The notes below the pieces were generated by a model. It saw only the letters and a list, made by a program, of their open reading frames with translations. It searched no databases and was not told the origin of the DNA. The translations under genes and the position numbers were made by a program. Of a DNA stretch of 37,328 nt, positions 1-7,710 are shown piece after piece. The stretch's first letter is position 1, and every line of letters starts with the position of its first letter. This DNA comes from an uncultured Thermomicrobiales bacterium (GTDB taxonomy: Bacteria > Chloroflexota > Chloroflexia > Thermomicrobiales > UBA6265): positions 1 through 37,328 of the forward strand of contig CADCWF010000076.1 of the NCBI GenBank assembly GCA_902806345.1. Reading direction: 5' to 3'.

Positions 1-1
1 G

Positions 2-1240
2 CGCGAAATCGAGCAGCCGCTGGTGCCGGTCCTGATGGAGCGCGAGGGCAACGGGATGGCCATCCACTCCGCCTACCTCAAGACCTACGGCGAGGAGCTC
101 GCCGCCGCGGTGGAGGCGCTGGCGGCGGAGATCGACGAGATCGCCGGGCGGCCCCTCAAGGTCGGCTCCCCGAAGCAGCTCGGCGCCTTCCTCTTCGAGG
201 AGCTCGGGCTGCCCTCCGGCCGCAAGACGAAGACCGGCTACTCCGTCGACAACGCGGTCCTCGAAACCCTCCGCGACAAGCACCCGATCGTCGAGCTGAT
301 CGTCCAGCACCGCCAGATCGCCAAGCTCCGCTCGACCTACGTCGACGCCCTGCCCCTCCAGGTCGACCCCACCACCGGCCGCGTCCACACGAGCTTCAAC
401 CAGACCATCGCCGCCACCGGCCGCCTCTCCAGCATCGACCCCAACCTCCAGAACATCCCGATCCGCTCCGAGCTCGGGCGGCGGGTCCGCCGCGCCTTCG
501 TCGCCGACCGTCGGCCGGAGCTCGCCCTGGTCCCAGACGCCGTCCTGATGAGCGCCGACTACTCCCAGATCGAGCTGCGCCTGCTGGCCGACCGCAGCGG
601 CGAGCCCTTCCTGGTCGAGGCGTTCAACGCCGGGGAGGACATCCACGGGGCGACGGCGGCGGTCGTCGCCGGGGTCGAGCCGAAGGACGTCACCCCCGAC
701 ATGCGGCGCGTCGCGAAAACCGTCAACTTCGGCGTCCTCTACGGGATGCAGGCCTACGGCCTCTCCCGCGACACCGGCCTGCCGCGGGCCGAGGCCCAGG
801 CCTTCATCGACCAGTACTGGGCCCGGCTGCCGAAGGTCAAGGCCTACTTCGACGAGACTCTCGCCGAAGGCACCCGCAAGGGGTACGTCGCGGCGCCCTC
901 CGGCCGCCGCCGCGCCCTGCCGGACCTGACCAGCCCCGACCGCAACCGGAGGATGGCGGCCGAGCGGATGGCGATCAACATGCCGCTCCAGGGGGCCGCC
1001 GCCGACATCATGAAGCAGGCCATGATCGCGGTCGACGCCGCCCTCCGGGCCCGGCCGGAGCTGCGCGCCAAACTCCTCCTCCAGGTCCACGACGAACTCG
1101 TCCTCGAGGTCGCCGAGGGGGATTTGCAAGAAACCGCCGCCCTCGTCCGCGAGACGATGGAGAACGTCGTTGCGCTGAAGGTACCGCTGGTGGTCGAGGT
1201 GAGCTGCGGCGCGAACTGGGAGGAGCAGGCGGACCTGTAG
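2..1240 (+). CDS. polA: DNA polymerase I, C-terminal part (5' end cut by window)
   Basis: Family A DNA polymerase, which fills gaps during repair and Okazaki fragment maturation. The frame is open from base 2 with no start codon, so the gene begins upstream; 412 residues are visible. All three polymerase motifs are present: motif A DYSQIELR (bases 557-580, metal-binding Asp), motif B RRVAKTVNFGVLYG (the O-helix Lys/Tyr segment, near base 706) and motif C QVHDELVLEV (HDE with the second catalytic Asp, near base 1082). The segment TGRLSSIDPNLQNIPIR is also typical. The 5'-nuclease and 3'-5' exonuclease regions lie outside the window, so proofreading cannot be judged. The gene ends at TAG 1238-1240, followed by a GC-rich hairpin, and converges on the next gene. 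Confidence 0.97.
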   Translation, partial: REIEQPLVPVLMEREGNGMAIHSAYLKTYGEELAAAVEALAAEIDEIAGRPLKVGSPKQLGAFLFEELGLPSGRKTKTGYSVDNAVLETLRDKHPIVELIVQHRQIAKLRSTYVDALPLQVDPTTGRVHTSFNQTIAATGRLSSIDPNLQNIPIRSELGRRVRRAFVADRRPELALVPDAVLMSADYSQIELRLLADRSGEPFLVEAFNAGEDIHGATAAVVAGVEPKDVTPDMRRVAKTVNFGVLYGMQAYGLSRDTGLPRAEAQAFIDQYWARLPKVKAYFDETLAEGTRKGYVAAPSGRRRALPDLTSPDRNRRMAAERMAINMPLQGAAADIMKQAMIAVDAALRARPELRAKLLLQVHDELVLEVAEGDLQETAALVRETMENVVALKVPLVVEVSCGANWEEQADL

Positions 1241-1261
1241 GGAACTCGGAGCCAAACGGTC

Positions 1262-1278
1262 CGGCGGCGCAGCCGCCG
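1262..1278. repeat. Short GC hairpin after polA, part of a dispersed repeat family
   Basis: Seven-base perfect stem (1262-1268 with 1272-1278) around a 3-base loop, CGGCGGC-gca-GCCGCCG, 21 bases after the polA stop. The same hairpin with flanking CCCGGGCTCGG recurs near 1730 and at 25741-25757. There is no T-tract, so it is not a classical intrinsic terminator, although its position fits an RNA 3'-end role. Confidence 0.55.
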
Positions 1279-1330
1279 AGCCCGGTCCCTCGATAGTGCA
1301 TCGACCACCAGATGTCGCCTACCGCCCCTC

Positions 1331-1406
1331 GTCATCCCGAGCGGAGCCGAGGGATCTCGTCGCGCGGCCAGGTCCGTCGAGATCCCTCGGCTCCGCTCGG
1401 GATCAC
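1331..1406. repeat. Long near-perfect inverted repeat (29-base arms)
   Basis: Arms 1331-1359 and 1378-1406 are inverted copies matching at 28 of 29 positions, separated by 18 bases. The core is ATCCCGAGCGGAGCCGAGGG. It lies between convergent polA and the UPF0261 gene. Related single arms occur at 3022-3050 and more weakly at 15801-15828, so this is a member of a dispersed REP/MITE-like family. It has no coding capacity. Confidence 0.8.
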
Positions 1407-1693
1407 GGTGAACGCGACAATCCCTTCAAAAAGCGCACTCCTGGTTCGTCCGGCATCAATTCTCCGATGGCCTGCGCCGGTCCTCGGTCCTCCGTCCCGC
1501 GTCAACTGTCCGGTCGGCCGCGCTCGCGCTCAGAGCCCTCATGGAGGTTGCCTATTCGATGCGGCCACACGGGTCGCCCCGAGCCCAGCCCCATCCATGG
1601 GGCTTCGTTGCCTCAGCCCGAGGATTCATCCTCGGGTCCCCGCCACCGGTGGCCGCACCAAAAAAGCAACCGCCATCCGGGTCCTTCGCGGTT
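1407..1693. other. Non-coding stretch between convergent genes, with repeat fragments
   Basis: I see no gene here. It holds a hairpin at 1617-1636 (8-base stem CCCGAGGA / TCCTCGGG, loop TTCA) preceded by CTTCGTTGCCTCAGC, which matches the repeat at 25706-25757. A second unit starts at 1681 (GTCCTTCGCGG) and runs into the 3' end of the next gene. Open frames here follow the repeats and lack ribosome-binding sites. Confidence 0.6.
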
Positions 1694-2971
1694 TCAGTCC
1701 GGCGGCTTTAGCCCCGGGCTCGGCAGCGCAGCCGCCGCCCCCTCCCTCCGCCCCGCCCAGGCAACATAGTGCTCATGCAGCCGGTCGGCCATCGCGGTCG
1801 CAAAGGCCGGGTCGTTGATGTCCGTCTCCATCTCGACGACCTCGACCTGGTCCGCCAGGTTCTCACGCAGCGCCGCCAGCAGCGCGGCGTCGGCCGCGGG
1901 GTCGAAGAACACCTGGCCCTCGGTCGCGATCAGGGAGACGCCCTTCAGCGGCACGAACAGCGTGACCGGGCCGCGGGCAGCGTTCAGCTTCTCGGCGAGG
2001 CGGCGCCCCAGCTCGGCGCACTCGTCGGGCGTCGTCCGCATCAGGGTGATCGTCGGGTTGTGCTTGTAGAGGAGGCGGCCGGAGAACTTCTCGGGGACGG
2101 TCTCGGCGGGGCCGAAGTTGACCATGTCCAGGGCACCGAGCGAGACGACCTGGGGCAAACCGATCTCGCCGGCGGCCTCGCCTCGGTCAGGGCCGGCCGA
2201 GAAGACGCCGCCGACGAGCTCGTCCGCCAGCTCGGTCGTCGTGGCGTCGAGGGCAGCGGTGATGAAGCCGTCCCGCATCAGTCGCTCCATCGAGCGTCCG
2301 CCGACCCCAGTTGCGTGGAAGACCAGCACCTCGTACCCGAGCGCCTCCAGCCGCTCCCGGGCGACGGTGACGCACGGCGTCGTGACGCCGAACATCGTTG
2401 CCCCGACGACCGGCTTGGCGGCGGCCGTCGGCGTGAAGGAGGCGTGGCGCTTCGCCATCCCGGCGGCCGCCGCCGCCGCGTTCGCCAGGATCGGTTCCGA
2501 GATCCGATTGATCCCCGCGATGTCGACGACCGAGTGCATCATCGTCAGGTCGACGGTGCCGACGTACGGCTGGGTCTCGCCCGAGGCGACGGTCGAGACC
2601 AGCAGCTTCGGCACCCCGACCGGCAGCGCCCGCATCGCGGCCGCGATGAGCGCCGAGCCACCGCTGCCGCCGAGTCCGAGGACGGCATCGAGCCGTCCCT
2701 CGGCGCGGAGCTCCGTCACGACCACCGCAGCCCCCCGCCCCATCGCCTCGACCGCAGCGCCGCGGTCGGCAGCGGCAACCAGCGCCCCGAGGTCCGCCCC
2801 CCCCGCCCGCGCCACCTCCTCCCGTGGGATGTCCGGCGCCGTCAGCGGCGATCCGAGCACGCCCGCGTCGACGAGCACGACGTCGACGCCGTGCCCCTCC
2901 AGCTCGTCGCGAACGAATGCGTACTCCAGCCCCTTCGTGTCAAGGGTGCCGACGAGGACGACGGTGGCCAT
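1694..2971 (-). CDS. Tm-1-like ATP-binding domain protein (UPF0261 family)
   Basis: 425-residue member of the UPF0261/Tm-1 family, whose plant relative Tm-1 binds ATP and blocks tobamovirus replication; the bacterial role is not established. The N-terminus VVLVGTLDTKGLEYAFVRDEL is the family hallmark. A glycine-rich LGLGGSGGSALIAAAM loop (about residues 98-113) and KLLVSTVASGETQPYVG (about 122-138) follow, then the second lobe with FGVTTPCVTVARERLEALGYE. The ATG at 2971 has AGGTAGGG just upstream. Bacterial copies often sit beside a PEP-hydrolase-like TIM-barrel gene; none is next to this one. It lies 256 bases downstream of the cupin gene, same strand. Its last 20-25 codons run through a dispersed repeat, so the C-terminal tail (LPSPGLKPPD) is probably repeat-derived. 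Confidence 0.88.
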   Translation of the reverse strand: MATVVLVGTLDTKGLEYAFVRDELEGHGVDVVLVDAGVLGSPLTAPDIPREEVARAGGADLGALVAAADRGAAVEAMGRGAAVVVTELRAEGRLDAVLGLGGSGGSALIAAAMRALPVGVPKLLVSTVASGETQPYVGTVDLTMMHSVVDIAGINRISEPILANAAAAAAGMAKRHASFTPTAAAKPVVGATMFGVTTPCVTVARERLEALGYEVLVFHATGVGGRSMERLMRDGFITAALDATTTELADELVGGVFSAGPDRGEAAGEIGLPQVVSLGALDMVNFGPAETVPEKFSGRLLYKHNPTITLMRTTPDECAELGRRLAEKLNAARGPVTLFVPLKGVSLIATEGQVFFDPAADAALLAALRENLADQVEVVEMETDINDPAFATAMADRLHEHYVAWAGRREGAAAALPSPGLKPPD

Positions 2972-3021
2972 CGCGTTGGGTCCCTACCTTTCGGGGAGTA
3001 CGGCGCAACAGGTCGATTGCC

Positions 3022-3050
3022 GTCATCCTGAGCGGAGTCGCGGGATCTCG
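3022..3050. repeat. Single arm of the 1331-type dispersed repeat
   Basis: GTCATCCTGAGCGGAGTCGC followed by GGGATCTCG matches the arm at 1331-1359 with a few substitutions. No inverted partner follows it. It lies between the cupin gene and the UPF0261 gene. Confidence 0.6.
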
Positions 3051-3126
3051 TTGGTGATGACGAACAGGCGGCGCGGCCGACTGTTCTGCCACCCGCTGTC
3101 ATCGACCGGCTCGTGCTCCCCCCTCC

Positions 3127-3216
3127 CGCGCACCGGGCCGGGTACCCGACGGGCGGGTGGCCGCTGCGGGGTGAGGGCCGGTTCGCGGAATGCGCCCGGC
3201 GCGGACCCGGATTCCG
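3127..3216. repeat. GGGTACCC...GATTCCGCAT dispersed repeat, copy 1
   Basis: This stretch and 5708-5786 share, in order, GGGTACCC, GCGGGTGGC, GGGGTGAGGGC and GGATTCCGCAT with degenerate spacers. Both copies lie in the gap upstream of a minus-strand gene. There is no coding capacity. Confidence 0.5.
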
Positions 3217-3227
3217 CATGCGTCGGT

Positions 3228-3629
3228 TCAGGCGCTCGCGTCGCCTTCGAGGTTCTCCGTCCGGCGGTCGGGCGCGGAGAAGGAGATGACCGCCGTCAGC
3301 GGTTCCGCCGAGGTGCAGCGCGCCCAGTGGGGCACCCCCCGCGGGATCCGGATCACCGATCCTGGGCCGAGCCGGTAGGTCACCTCGCCGAGCAGGTGGT
3401 CGCACTCGCCGGACATGACGTACAGCAGTTCCTCGCAGTTGGGGTGGAGGTGGAGGGGGTTGCGTTGGTTCGGCCGGATCGTCACCACCCCGAAGGTCTG
3501 CTCGGCGCCGGGGGTTTCCACCTCGCCGATCAGCCAGGCGAGGTGCCCCCACTCCGTCGTCACGCCGGCCTCGTCGGCCACCCGTCGCACGGCGCCGTTG
3601 CTCCCCAGCCTTCCCTCATCCTGCGCCAC
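3228..3629 (-). CDS. Cupin domain protein
   Basis: 133-residue single-domain cupin, a small beta-barrel metal-binding fold. Cupin motif 1 is complete: His60, His62, Glu67 and Gly74 in HLHPNCEELLYVMSG. Motif 2 is PRGVPHW with His101. Together these give the usual three-His one-Glu metal site. Start is GTG at 3629, overlapping the 3' end of the upstream oxidoreductase gene by 14 bases, so translational coupling is likely. In sugar catabolic operons such cupins act as isomerases, epimerases or ligand sensors; which applies here is unknown. It is the third gene in a row after the TIM-barrel and Gfo/Idh/MocA genes. Confidence 0.85.
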   Translation of the reverse strand: MAQDEGRLGSNGAVRRVADEAGVTTEWGHLAWLIGEVETPGAEQTFGVVTIRPNQRNPLHLHPNCEELLYVMSGECDHLLGEVTYRLGPGSVIRIPRGVPHWARCTSAEPLTAVISFSAPDRRTENLEGDASA

Positions 3630-4698
3630 GGCTCGTCGTCTCCTCGATCGCGACGGGGCGCCCCTGTCTGAGCAGCCCCGCCTCGTAGACCCGCATCACC
3701 TGCAGGCCGAATTCCAGCGTCCCCGGGTCGACGGCGCGGCCATCGAGGATCGCGTCGCAGAAGTCCTTCAGCTCGTTGTACATCCCCTGGACGAAAAGCG
3801 CCTTGTTCTCGAGCGTCGCCAGGTTGTGGTTGGCTTCCCAGACGACGCTGCCGCTCTCGGTGCCGGGAGCCGTGAACTCCCGCTGCGTCTGGTAGTCGAA
3901 CGGGATGCCCCGGTGAAACGCGACCTTCGTGCTGTTCTCGATCGTGAGCGCCCGCCCCTCGCCGTAGGCGTGGTAGCGCTCCCCGGCGTACCCCGCGGGC
4001 GAGCCGCCGGCCAGGTGAAAGACCCCCGAAGCCCCGCTCCGGAACAGGAGGTGGACGACGCCGGTCGCCTCCTCGCCCGCACCCAGGAGCGTCGTCACCT
4101 CGTCCACCTCGCCGCCGAGCGCGATCAGCAGCGACAGCGGGTGGCAGCCGTTCGCCAGCCAGTTGCTATGGTCACCCCGTTCCAGGACGCCGGCCCCGTC
4201 TCGCGGGATCGTCATCGGGTAGACGGCGAGGAGGGAGCGCAGGGCGCCGAATTCCGGCAGCGCGATGAGCTCCTTCGCCTTCCGGGTCGCCGGCATGTAC
4301 GCCTTCTTGAAGCCGATCGCGCAGACCCGGTCGCCCCGCTCGGCGATCATCACCTCGACCTCGGCCGCCCGCATCGCCGGGGGCTTCTCCATCCAGACGT
4401 GGAGCCCGACCCGGAGGGCGGCGGTTGCCAGCGGCGGGTGCTGCCGCGGCCCGGCGCAGATCAGCACCGCGTCGAGTCCCGCCTCGGCGTACATCCGCCC
4501 GGCGTCGGTGTAGGTGGCATTGGTCGCGACGTCGTACTCGAGGGCGGTCCGCTCCAGCAGCGCCTCGTCGAGGTCGCAGAGCGCCACCAGCCGGACGGGC
4601 AGGAAGTGGAGCGCCGGCAGGACGTTGCGGTAGGCGTGGCTGCCGACGCCGACGACCCCGACCCGGAGCGTCCGCGCGAACTGCCGCTGGTAGCTCAT
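3616..4698 (-). CDS. Gfo/Idh/MocA family oxidoreductase (copy 1)
   Basis: 360-residue NAD(P)-dependent sugar or polyol dehydrogenase. The N-terminal Rossmann domain starts RVGVVGVGSHAYRNVLPAL (dinucleotide loop near residues 17-22, GVGSHA, slightly unusual). The family Glu-Lys-Pro motif is MEKP at about 103-106, with the catalytic Lys. The C-terminal alpha/beta domain follows with SNWLANGCHPLSLLIALGG, where a His replaces part of the usual DxxxH pattern. Start ATG 4698 overlaps the stop of the upstream TIM-barrel gene as ATGA. A longer upstream reading would overlap that gene by 330 bases and lacks family similarity. The likely role is oxidation or reduction of a sugar delivered by the ABC transporter at 5785-9084. 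The substrate is unknown. Confidence 0.92.
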   Translation of the reverse strand: MSYQRQFARTLRVGVVGVGSHAYRNVLPALHFLPVRLVALCDLDEALLERTALEYDVATNATYTDAGRMYAEAGLDAVLICAGPRQHPPLATAALRVGLHVWMEKPPAMRAAEVEVMIAERGDRVCAIGFKKAYMPATRKAKELIALPEFGALRSLLAVYPMTIPRDGAGVLERGDHSNWLANGCHPLSLLIALGGEVDEVTTLLGAGEEATGVVHLLFRSGASGVFHLAGGSPAGYAGERYHAYGEGRALTIENSTKVAFHRGIPFDYQTQREFTAPGTESGSVVWEANHNLATLENKALFVQGMYNELKDFCDAILDGRAVDPGTLEFGLQVMRVYEAGLLRQGRPVAIEETTSRGAG

Positions 4699-5645
4699 GC
4701 GAACTCCCCGAACCGGCTCCGGAGGAAGGCCGCGTCGCGCAGCGCCTCGGCCCGAGTCAACGCCGGCGTCCCGGCCAGCGGCGCCAGGCTGTACGAGTCG
4801 GCGACGGCGCCGTGCGAGGGGTTGAGGCAGATCACCGGGCTGACGCCGTCGGCGAGCGTCTCGCCGACGATCTCCGCCACCGGCCACGACGCCTCGTCCA
4901 ACGGGCAGCGGAACGCCAACTCCCCGGGCATCCCATCGCGGGTCCGGCCACCCTTCACATGCAGGTAGTCGATCAGCGGGCGCAGCGCGCGGTAGACCTC
5001 CACCGTCGGGTAGGTCCCCGACTGCCACATGTTCTGGACGTCCCAGGTGAAACCCACCGCGGGCCGCTCGAGGCGCTCGAAGAACGCCAGCGTCTCGGCC
5101 GGGTTGGAGAGCACCGTGTTCGGCTCGTTCTCGACGGTGGCCGCGAGGCCAGCCCCAGCCAGGTGGTCAACCGCGTCGCGGTAGGCGGCGTAGACCCACG
5201 GCGCGTGACGGTCCATGTAGGCGGTCGCGTCCGGGTACGCCGCCCGCTCGTCGAACAGGCACGACAGGAGACGGACCTTCGCCGGTCGGACGACGCGAGC
5301 AGTCTCGACCATGTTGGCGACGCCCGCCTCGAACTCCGCCCGGAACGCCGCCTCCCCAACCCGGTCGATGTTGCGGTGGCCGAGCACCGACGAGAAGCAG
5401 TAGACAGACGTCCCCGTCTCCGCGACGAGCGCCGCGAGGCGCTCCCGGCTCAGCCCGTCGAGGTCGGCGATGGCGCAGCCGAAGACGTGGTTCTTGAGGT
5501 CCAGGTCCCGGATGCCGAGCTCGACGAGACCCCGGACGGCGGCGGCGAGGTCGACGTCCATCATCTCGGCCAGCATCGTCAGGCGCGCCTTCACGGCAGG
5601 CGGCGCGGCAGATCCGGCACCCTGGCTCGTCGCGCTGTCGGTCAT
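4695..5645 (-). CDS. TIM-barrel sugar phosphate isomerase/epimerase-like protein (copy 1)
   Basis: 316-residue protein of the xylose isomerase/AP endonuclease family 2 barrel. Visible metal-ligand positions are Glu172/Glu174 (ATVENEPNT), Asp202 (FTWDVQNMW) and His229 (YLHVKGG). The last strand normally ends in a metal-binding Glu but here reads VICLNPSHG, with Asn275 at that place. So this copy may bind metal differently or have another chemistry. Start ATG 5645 is preceded by AGGGGAG with a 5-base spacer. It shares ATGA with the next gene (Gfo/Idh/MocA). Its upstream neighbour, 139 bases away, is a sugar permease. Partner enzymes of this type are isomerases, dehydratases or keto-sugar lyases. 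Confidence 0.9.
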   Translation of the reverse strand: MTDSATSQGAGSAAPPAVKARLTMLAEMMDVDLAAAVRGLVELGIRDLDLKNHVFGCAIADLDGLSRERLAALVAETGTSVYCFSSVLGHRNIDRVGEAAFRAEFEAGVANMVETARVVRPAKVRLLSCLFDERAAYPDATAYMDRHAPWVYAAYRDAVDHLAGAGLAATVENEPNTVLSNPAETLAFFERLERPAVGFTWDVQNMWQSGTYPTVEVYRALRPLIDYLHVKGGRTRDGMPGELAFRCPLDEASWPVAEIVGETLADGVSPVICLNPSHGAVADSYSLAPLAGTPALTRAEALRDAAFLRSRFGEFA

Positions 5646-5707
5646 CCGGACTCCCCTGTGCGGCTTCGTCGTTCCGCCCCGGCGGAGCCCCCTCGCCGAC
5701 GCATCTG

Positions 5708-5786
5708 GCTGGGTACCCAAGGAGCGGGTGGCGGTTGGGGGTGAGGGCTCGCCGCACACCGGGTCTGTTCGGTCGGATTCCGCATC
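5708..5786. repeat. GGGTACCC...GATTCCGCAT dispersed repeat, copy 2
   Basis: Second copy of the element at 3127-3216. It also contains GGTTGGGGGTGAGGGCT (5733-5749), which recurs exactly in inverted orientation at about 20640-20656, and GTTCGGTCGGAT, which recurs near 20710. It fills most of the gap between the permease and TIM-barrel genes and ends at the permease stop codon. Confidence 0.55.
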
Positions 5787-6645
5787 ACCCCTTCAGTCCC
5801 CCCTTCGTCAGACCGTCGATGAACTGGCGCTGGAGCGCGAGAAAAATGCCGATGATCGGGAGGATCATCATCACCGCCGCCGCGCTCGTCAGCCCCCAGT
5901 CTCGGCTGAAGCGGGCGGTGAAGTTGAAGTAGGAGGTGACGACCGTGAACCGCTCCTGGTCGGTCAGGAAGACCGTCGCCAGGAGGAACTCGTTCCAGAC
6001 CGAGAGCGCCACCACCAGGCCGACGGTGAGGAAGCCCGGCCAGGAGAGCGGGATGACGATCCGCCGGAAGACCTCCCACTCGCCGGCGCCGTCGATCCGG
6101 GCCGCGTCCTCGAAGTCGCTCGGCAGTTGCAGCATGTAGGAGCGGAGCAGGAAGATCGCCAGCGGCGAGTTGAGCGCGACGTAGATGACGACGAGCCCGA
6201 ACAGGTTGTTGACCATCCCGAACGAGCGCCAGAGGAAGAAGAGCGGCACGAGGAACAACTGGATCGGCAGGCTGGACCCCACCAGCAGGTAAAGGGTGAA
6301 CGCGCCCGATCCGGGCAGGTTCAGCTTCGCCAGGCTGTAGGCCGTCATGCCGCCGGTGACCAGCACCCCGGCGACGGTGCCGGCGACGAGGATCGTCGAG
6401 TTGCGGGTGGTGGTCGAGAAGTTGCCGATCTCCCAGGCGTCCGGGAAGTTCTGCCAGATCGGCGCCGTCGGCGGCCCCAGAGGGTTGCGCCCGATCTCGG
6501 CCGAGCCCTTCAGGGAGTTGAAGCCCAGCACGACCAGCGGCCCGAGGGAGAAGACCAGGAGCAGGGTCAGGACGACGTGGTTTGGCAGCAGGTTCGGCTC
6601 CCGCCGCGCCCTGGCGGGGGCGATGCCGTGCCGTGGTTCGGTCAT
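5785..6645 (-). CDS. Carbohydrate ABC transporter permease, MalG/UgpE type (CUT1)
   Basis: 286-residue inner-membrane permease with six predicted membrane segments, beginning with HVVLTLLLVFSLGPLVVLGF. The ATPase-docking EAA loop is DAARIDGAGEWEVFRRIVIP, with SWPGFLTVGL after it. Start ATG 6645 overlaps the stop of the first permease gene (ATGA), so the two subunits are translationally coupled. Together with the permease at 6642-7586 and the binding protein at 7711-9084 it forms a CUT1 sugar importer. No ATPase gene is in this cluster. The downstream TIM-barrel and Gfo genes probably process the imported sugar. Confidence 0.95.
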   Translation of the reverse strand: MTEPRHGIAPARARREPNLLPNHVVLTLLLVFSLGPLVVLGFNSLKGSAEIGRNPLGPPTAPIWQNFPDAWEIGNFSTTTRNSTILVAGTVAGVLVTGGMTAYSLAKLNLPGSGAFTLYLLVGSSLPIQLFLVPLFFLWRSFGMVNNLFGLVVIYVALNSPLAIFLLRSYMLQLPSDFEDAARIDGAGEWEVFRRIVIPLSWPGFLTVGLVVALSVWNEFLLATVFLTDQERFTVVTSYFNFTARFSRDWGLTSAAAVMMILPIIGIFLALQRQFIDGLTKGGLKG

Positions 6646-7586
6646 ATCTCCCACCCCCGGCGCCGCAGGAAGACGAAGACCGAGATGATGGCCCCGGCCA
6701 GCAGGCTCATCACCAGCCCGATCGCCGCCGCGTAGCCTGCCTCGAAGTTGTTGAAGGCGGCCTTGAAGACCAGCGTCGCCAGCACCTCCGAGGCACCGGC
6801 GGGGCCACCCTGGGTCAGGATCCAGATGTAGTCGAAGACCAGGAACGCCCCGATCGAGGTCATCAGGATCATGAACACGATCGTCGGCCGGATCCCCGGC
6901 AGGGTAACGTCGCGGAACTCCTGCCAGCGGCTGGCGCCGTCGATCCGGGCCGCCTCGTAGAGGTCGGCCGGGATGCCCTGCATCCCAGCCAGGAAGAGCA
7001 CCATCAGGAAGCCCCACCAGTGCCAGTTGTCGATGAAGGCGATCGAGGGGAGCGCCGTCGACGATCGGCCGAGGAACGGCTGGTCGAACCAGGGGATGCC
7101 GATCCTGGCGAGCTGCGAACCGAGCCCGCGCCCGGGGTCCATCAGGGAGGTCCAGATGAAGGCGGTGATCACGCTCGGCAGCACGTACGGGATGAACAGC
7201 CCGATCCGGTAGACCATCGACGCTCGCCGGATCGGCGCCAGCAGGCTGGCGGCGACGAGCGACATGACCATCGGCAGCGTCAGGAAGATGATCAGGTAGA
7301 TGACGTTGTTGAGGAACGCCCGGTGGAACGAGCGGTCCTCGGTGAAGAGCCGCCGGTAGTTGTCGAGACCGACGAACTCGGCGGCCCCGACGCCGCTCCA
7401 CTCCGTCAGCGAGTAATAACCGGCGCTGATCGACGGTCCCAGGATGACGACCAGGTTGATCGCCAGCGTCGGCAGGGCGAACAGCCAGGGGACGACTTTC
7501 TTGCGGACCACGCGGTGCCGCCGCTGGACCCGTTGGCCCTGGCCGAGCCGGCCCAGCCCGGCGTCGCCAGTTCGGGCGATGCTCAT
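6642..7586 (-). CDS. Carbohydrate ABC transporter permease, MalF/UgpA type (CUT1)
   Basis: 314-residue permease with a basic cytoplasmic N-terminus (RRHRVVRKK) followed by six membrane segments, starting with VVPWLFALPTLAINLVVILG. The EAA loop reads EAARIDGASRWQEFRDVTLP, then GIRPTIVF. FIPYVLPSVITAFIW and WILTQGGP are typical of the family. ATG at 7586 is the start; the stop overlaps the second permease. A 124-base spacer with a strong hairpin separates it from the binding-protein gene upstream. Confidence 0.95.
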   Translation of the reverse strand: MSIARTGDAGLGRLGQGQRVQRRHRVVRKKVVPWLFALPTLAINLVVILGPSISAGYYSLTEWSGVGAAEFVGLDNYRRLFTEDRSFHRAFLNNVIYLIIFLTLPMVMSLVAASLLAPIRRASMVYRIGLFIPYVLPSVITAFIWTSLMDPGRGLGSQLARIGIPWFDQPFLGRSSTALPSIAFIDNWHWWGFLMVLFLAGMQGIPADLYEAARIDGASRWQEFRDVTLPGIRPTIVFMILMTSIGAFLVFDYIWILTQGGPAGASEVLATLVFKAAFNNFEAGYAAAIGLVMSLLAGAIISVFVFLRRRGWEI

Positions 7587-7616
7587 CGAAACGTCTCCGG
7601 CTCGGATGGGCGGGGT

Positions 7617-7641
7617 GCCCCGCCACCGGCGGCGGCGGGGC
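7617..7641 (-). promoter_or_regulatory. Intercistronic hairpin between binding-protein and permease genes
   Basis: Perfect 8-base stem (7617-7624 with 7634-7641, GCCCCGCC / GGCGGGGC), 9-base loop, about 70 bases after the binding-protein stop. Hairpins at this place in binding-protein operons are known to protect the upstream message and lower permease expression (malE-malF type). That function is inference here. Confidence 0.45.
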
Positions 7642-7710
7642 GCGACTGCCCGGGCCGACCGCCGCCACGCCGAGGCGCGAGCGCGGATCGGTCCGGGCCG
7701 AGCGACGGGG

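Noticed and set aside
1296..1818. Two overlapping plus-strand frames in the polA/UPF0261 gap
   Set aside because: They run through inverted repeats, lack ribosome-binding sites and have no recognisable domain.
1769..3031. A 420-codon frame antisense to the UPF0261 gene
   Set aside because: Shadow frame with Arg/Asp/His-rich biased composition; the opposite strand matches the Tm-1 family throughout.
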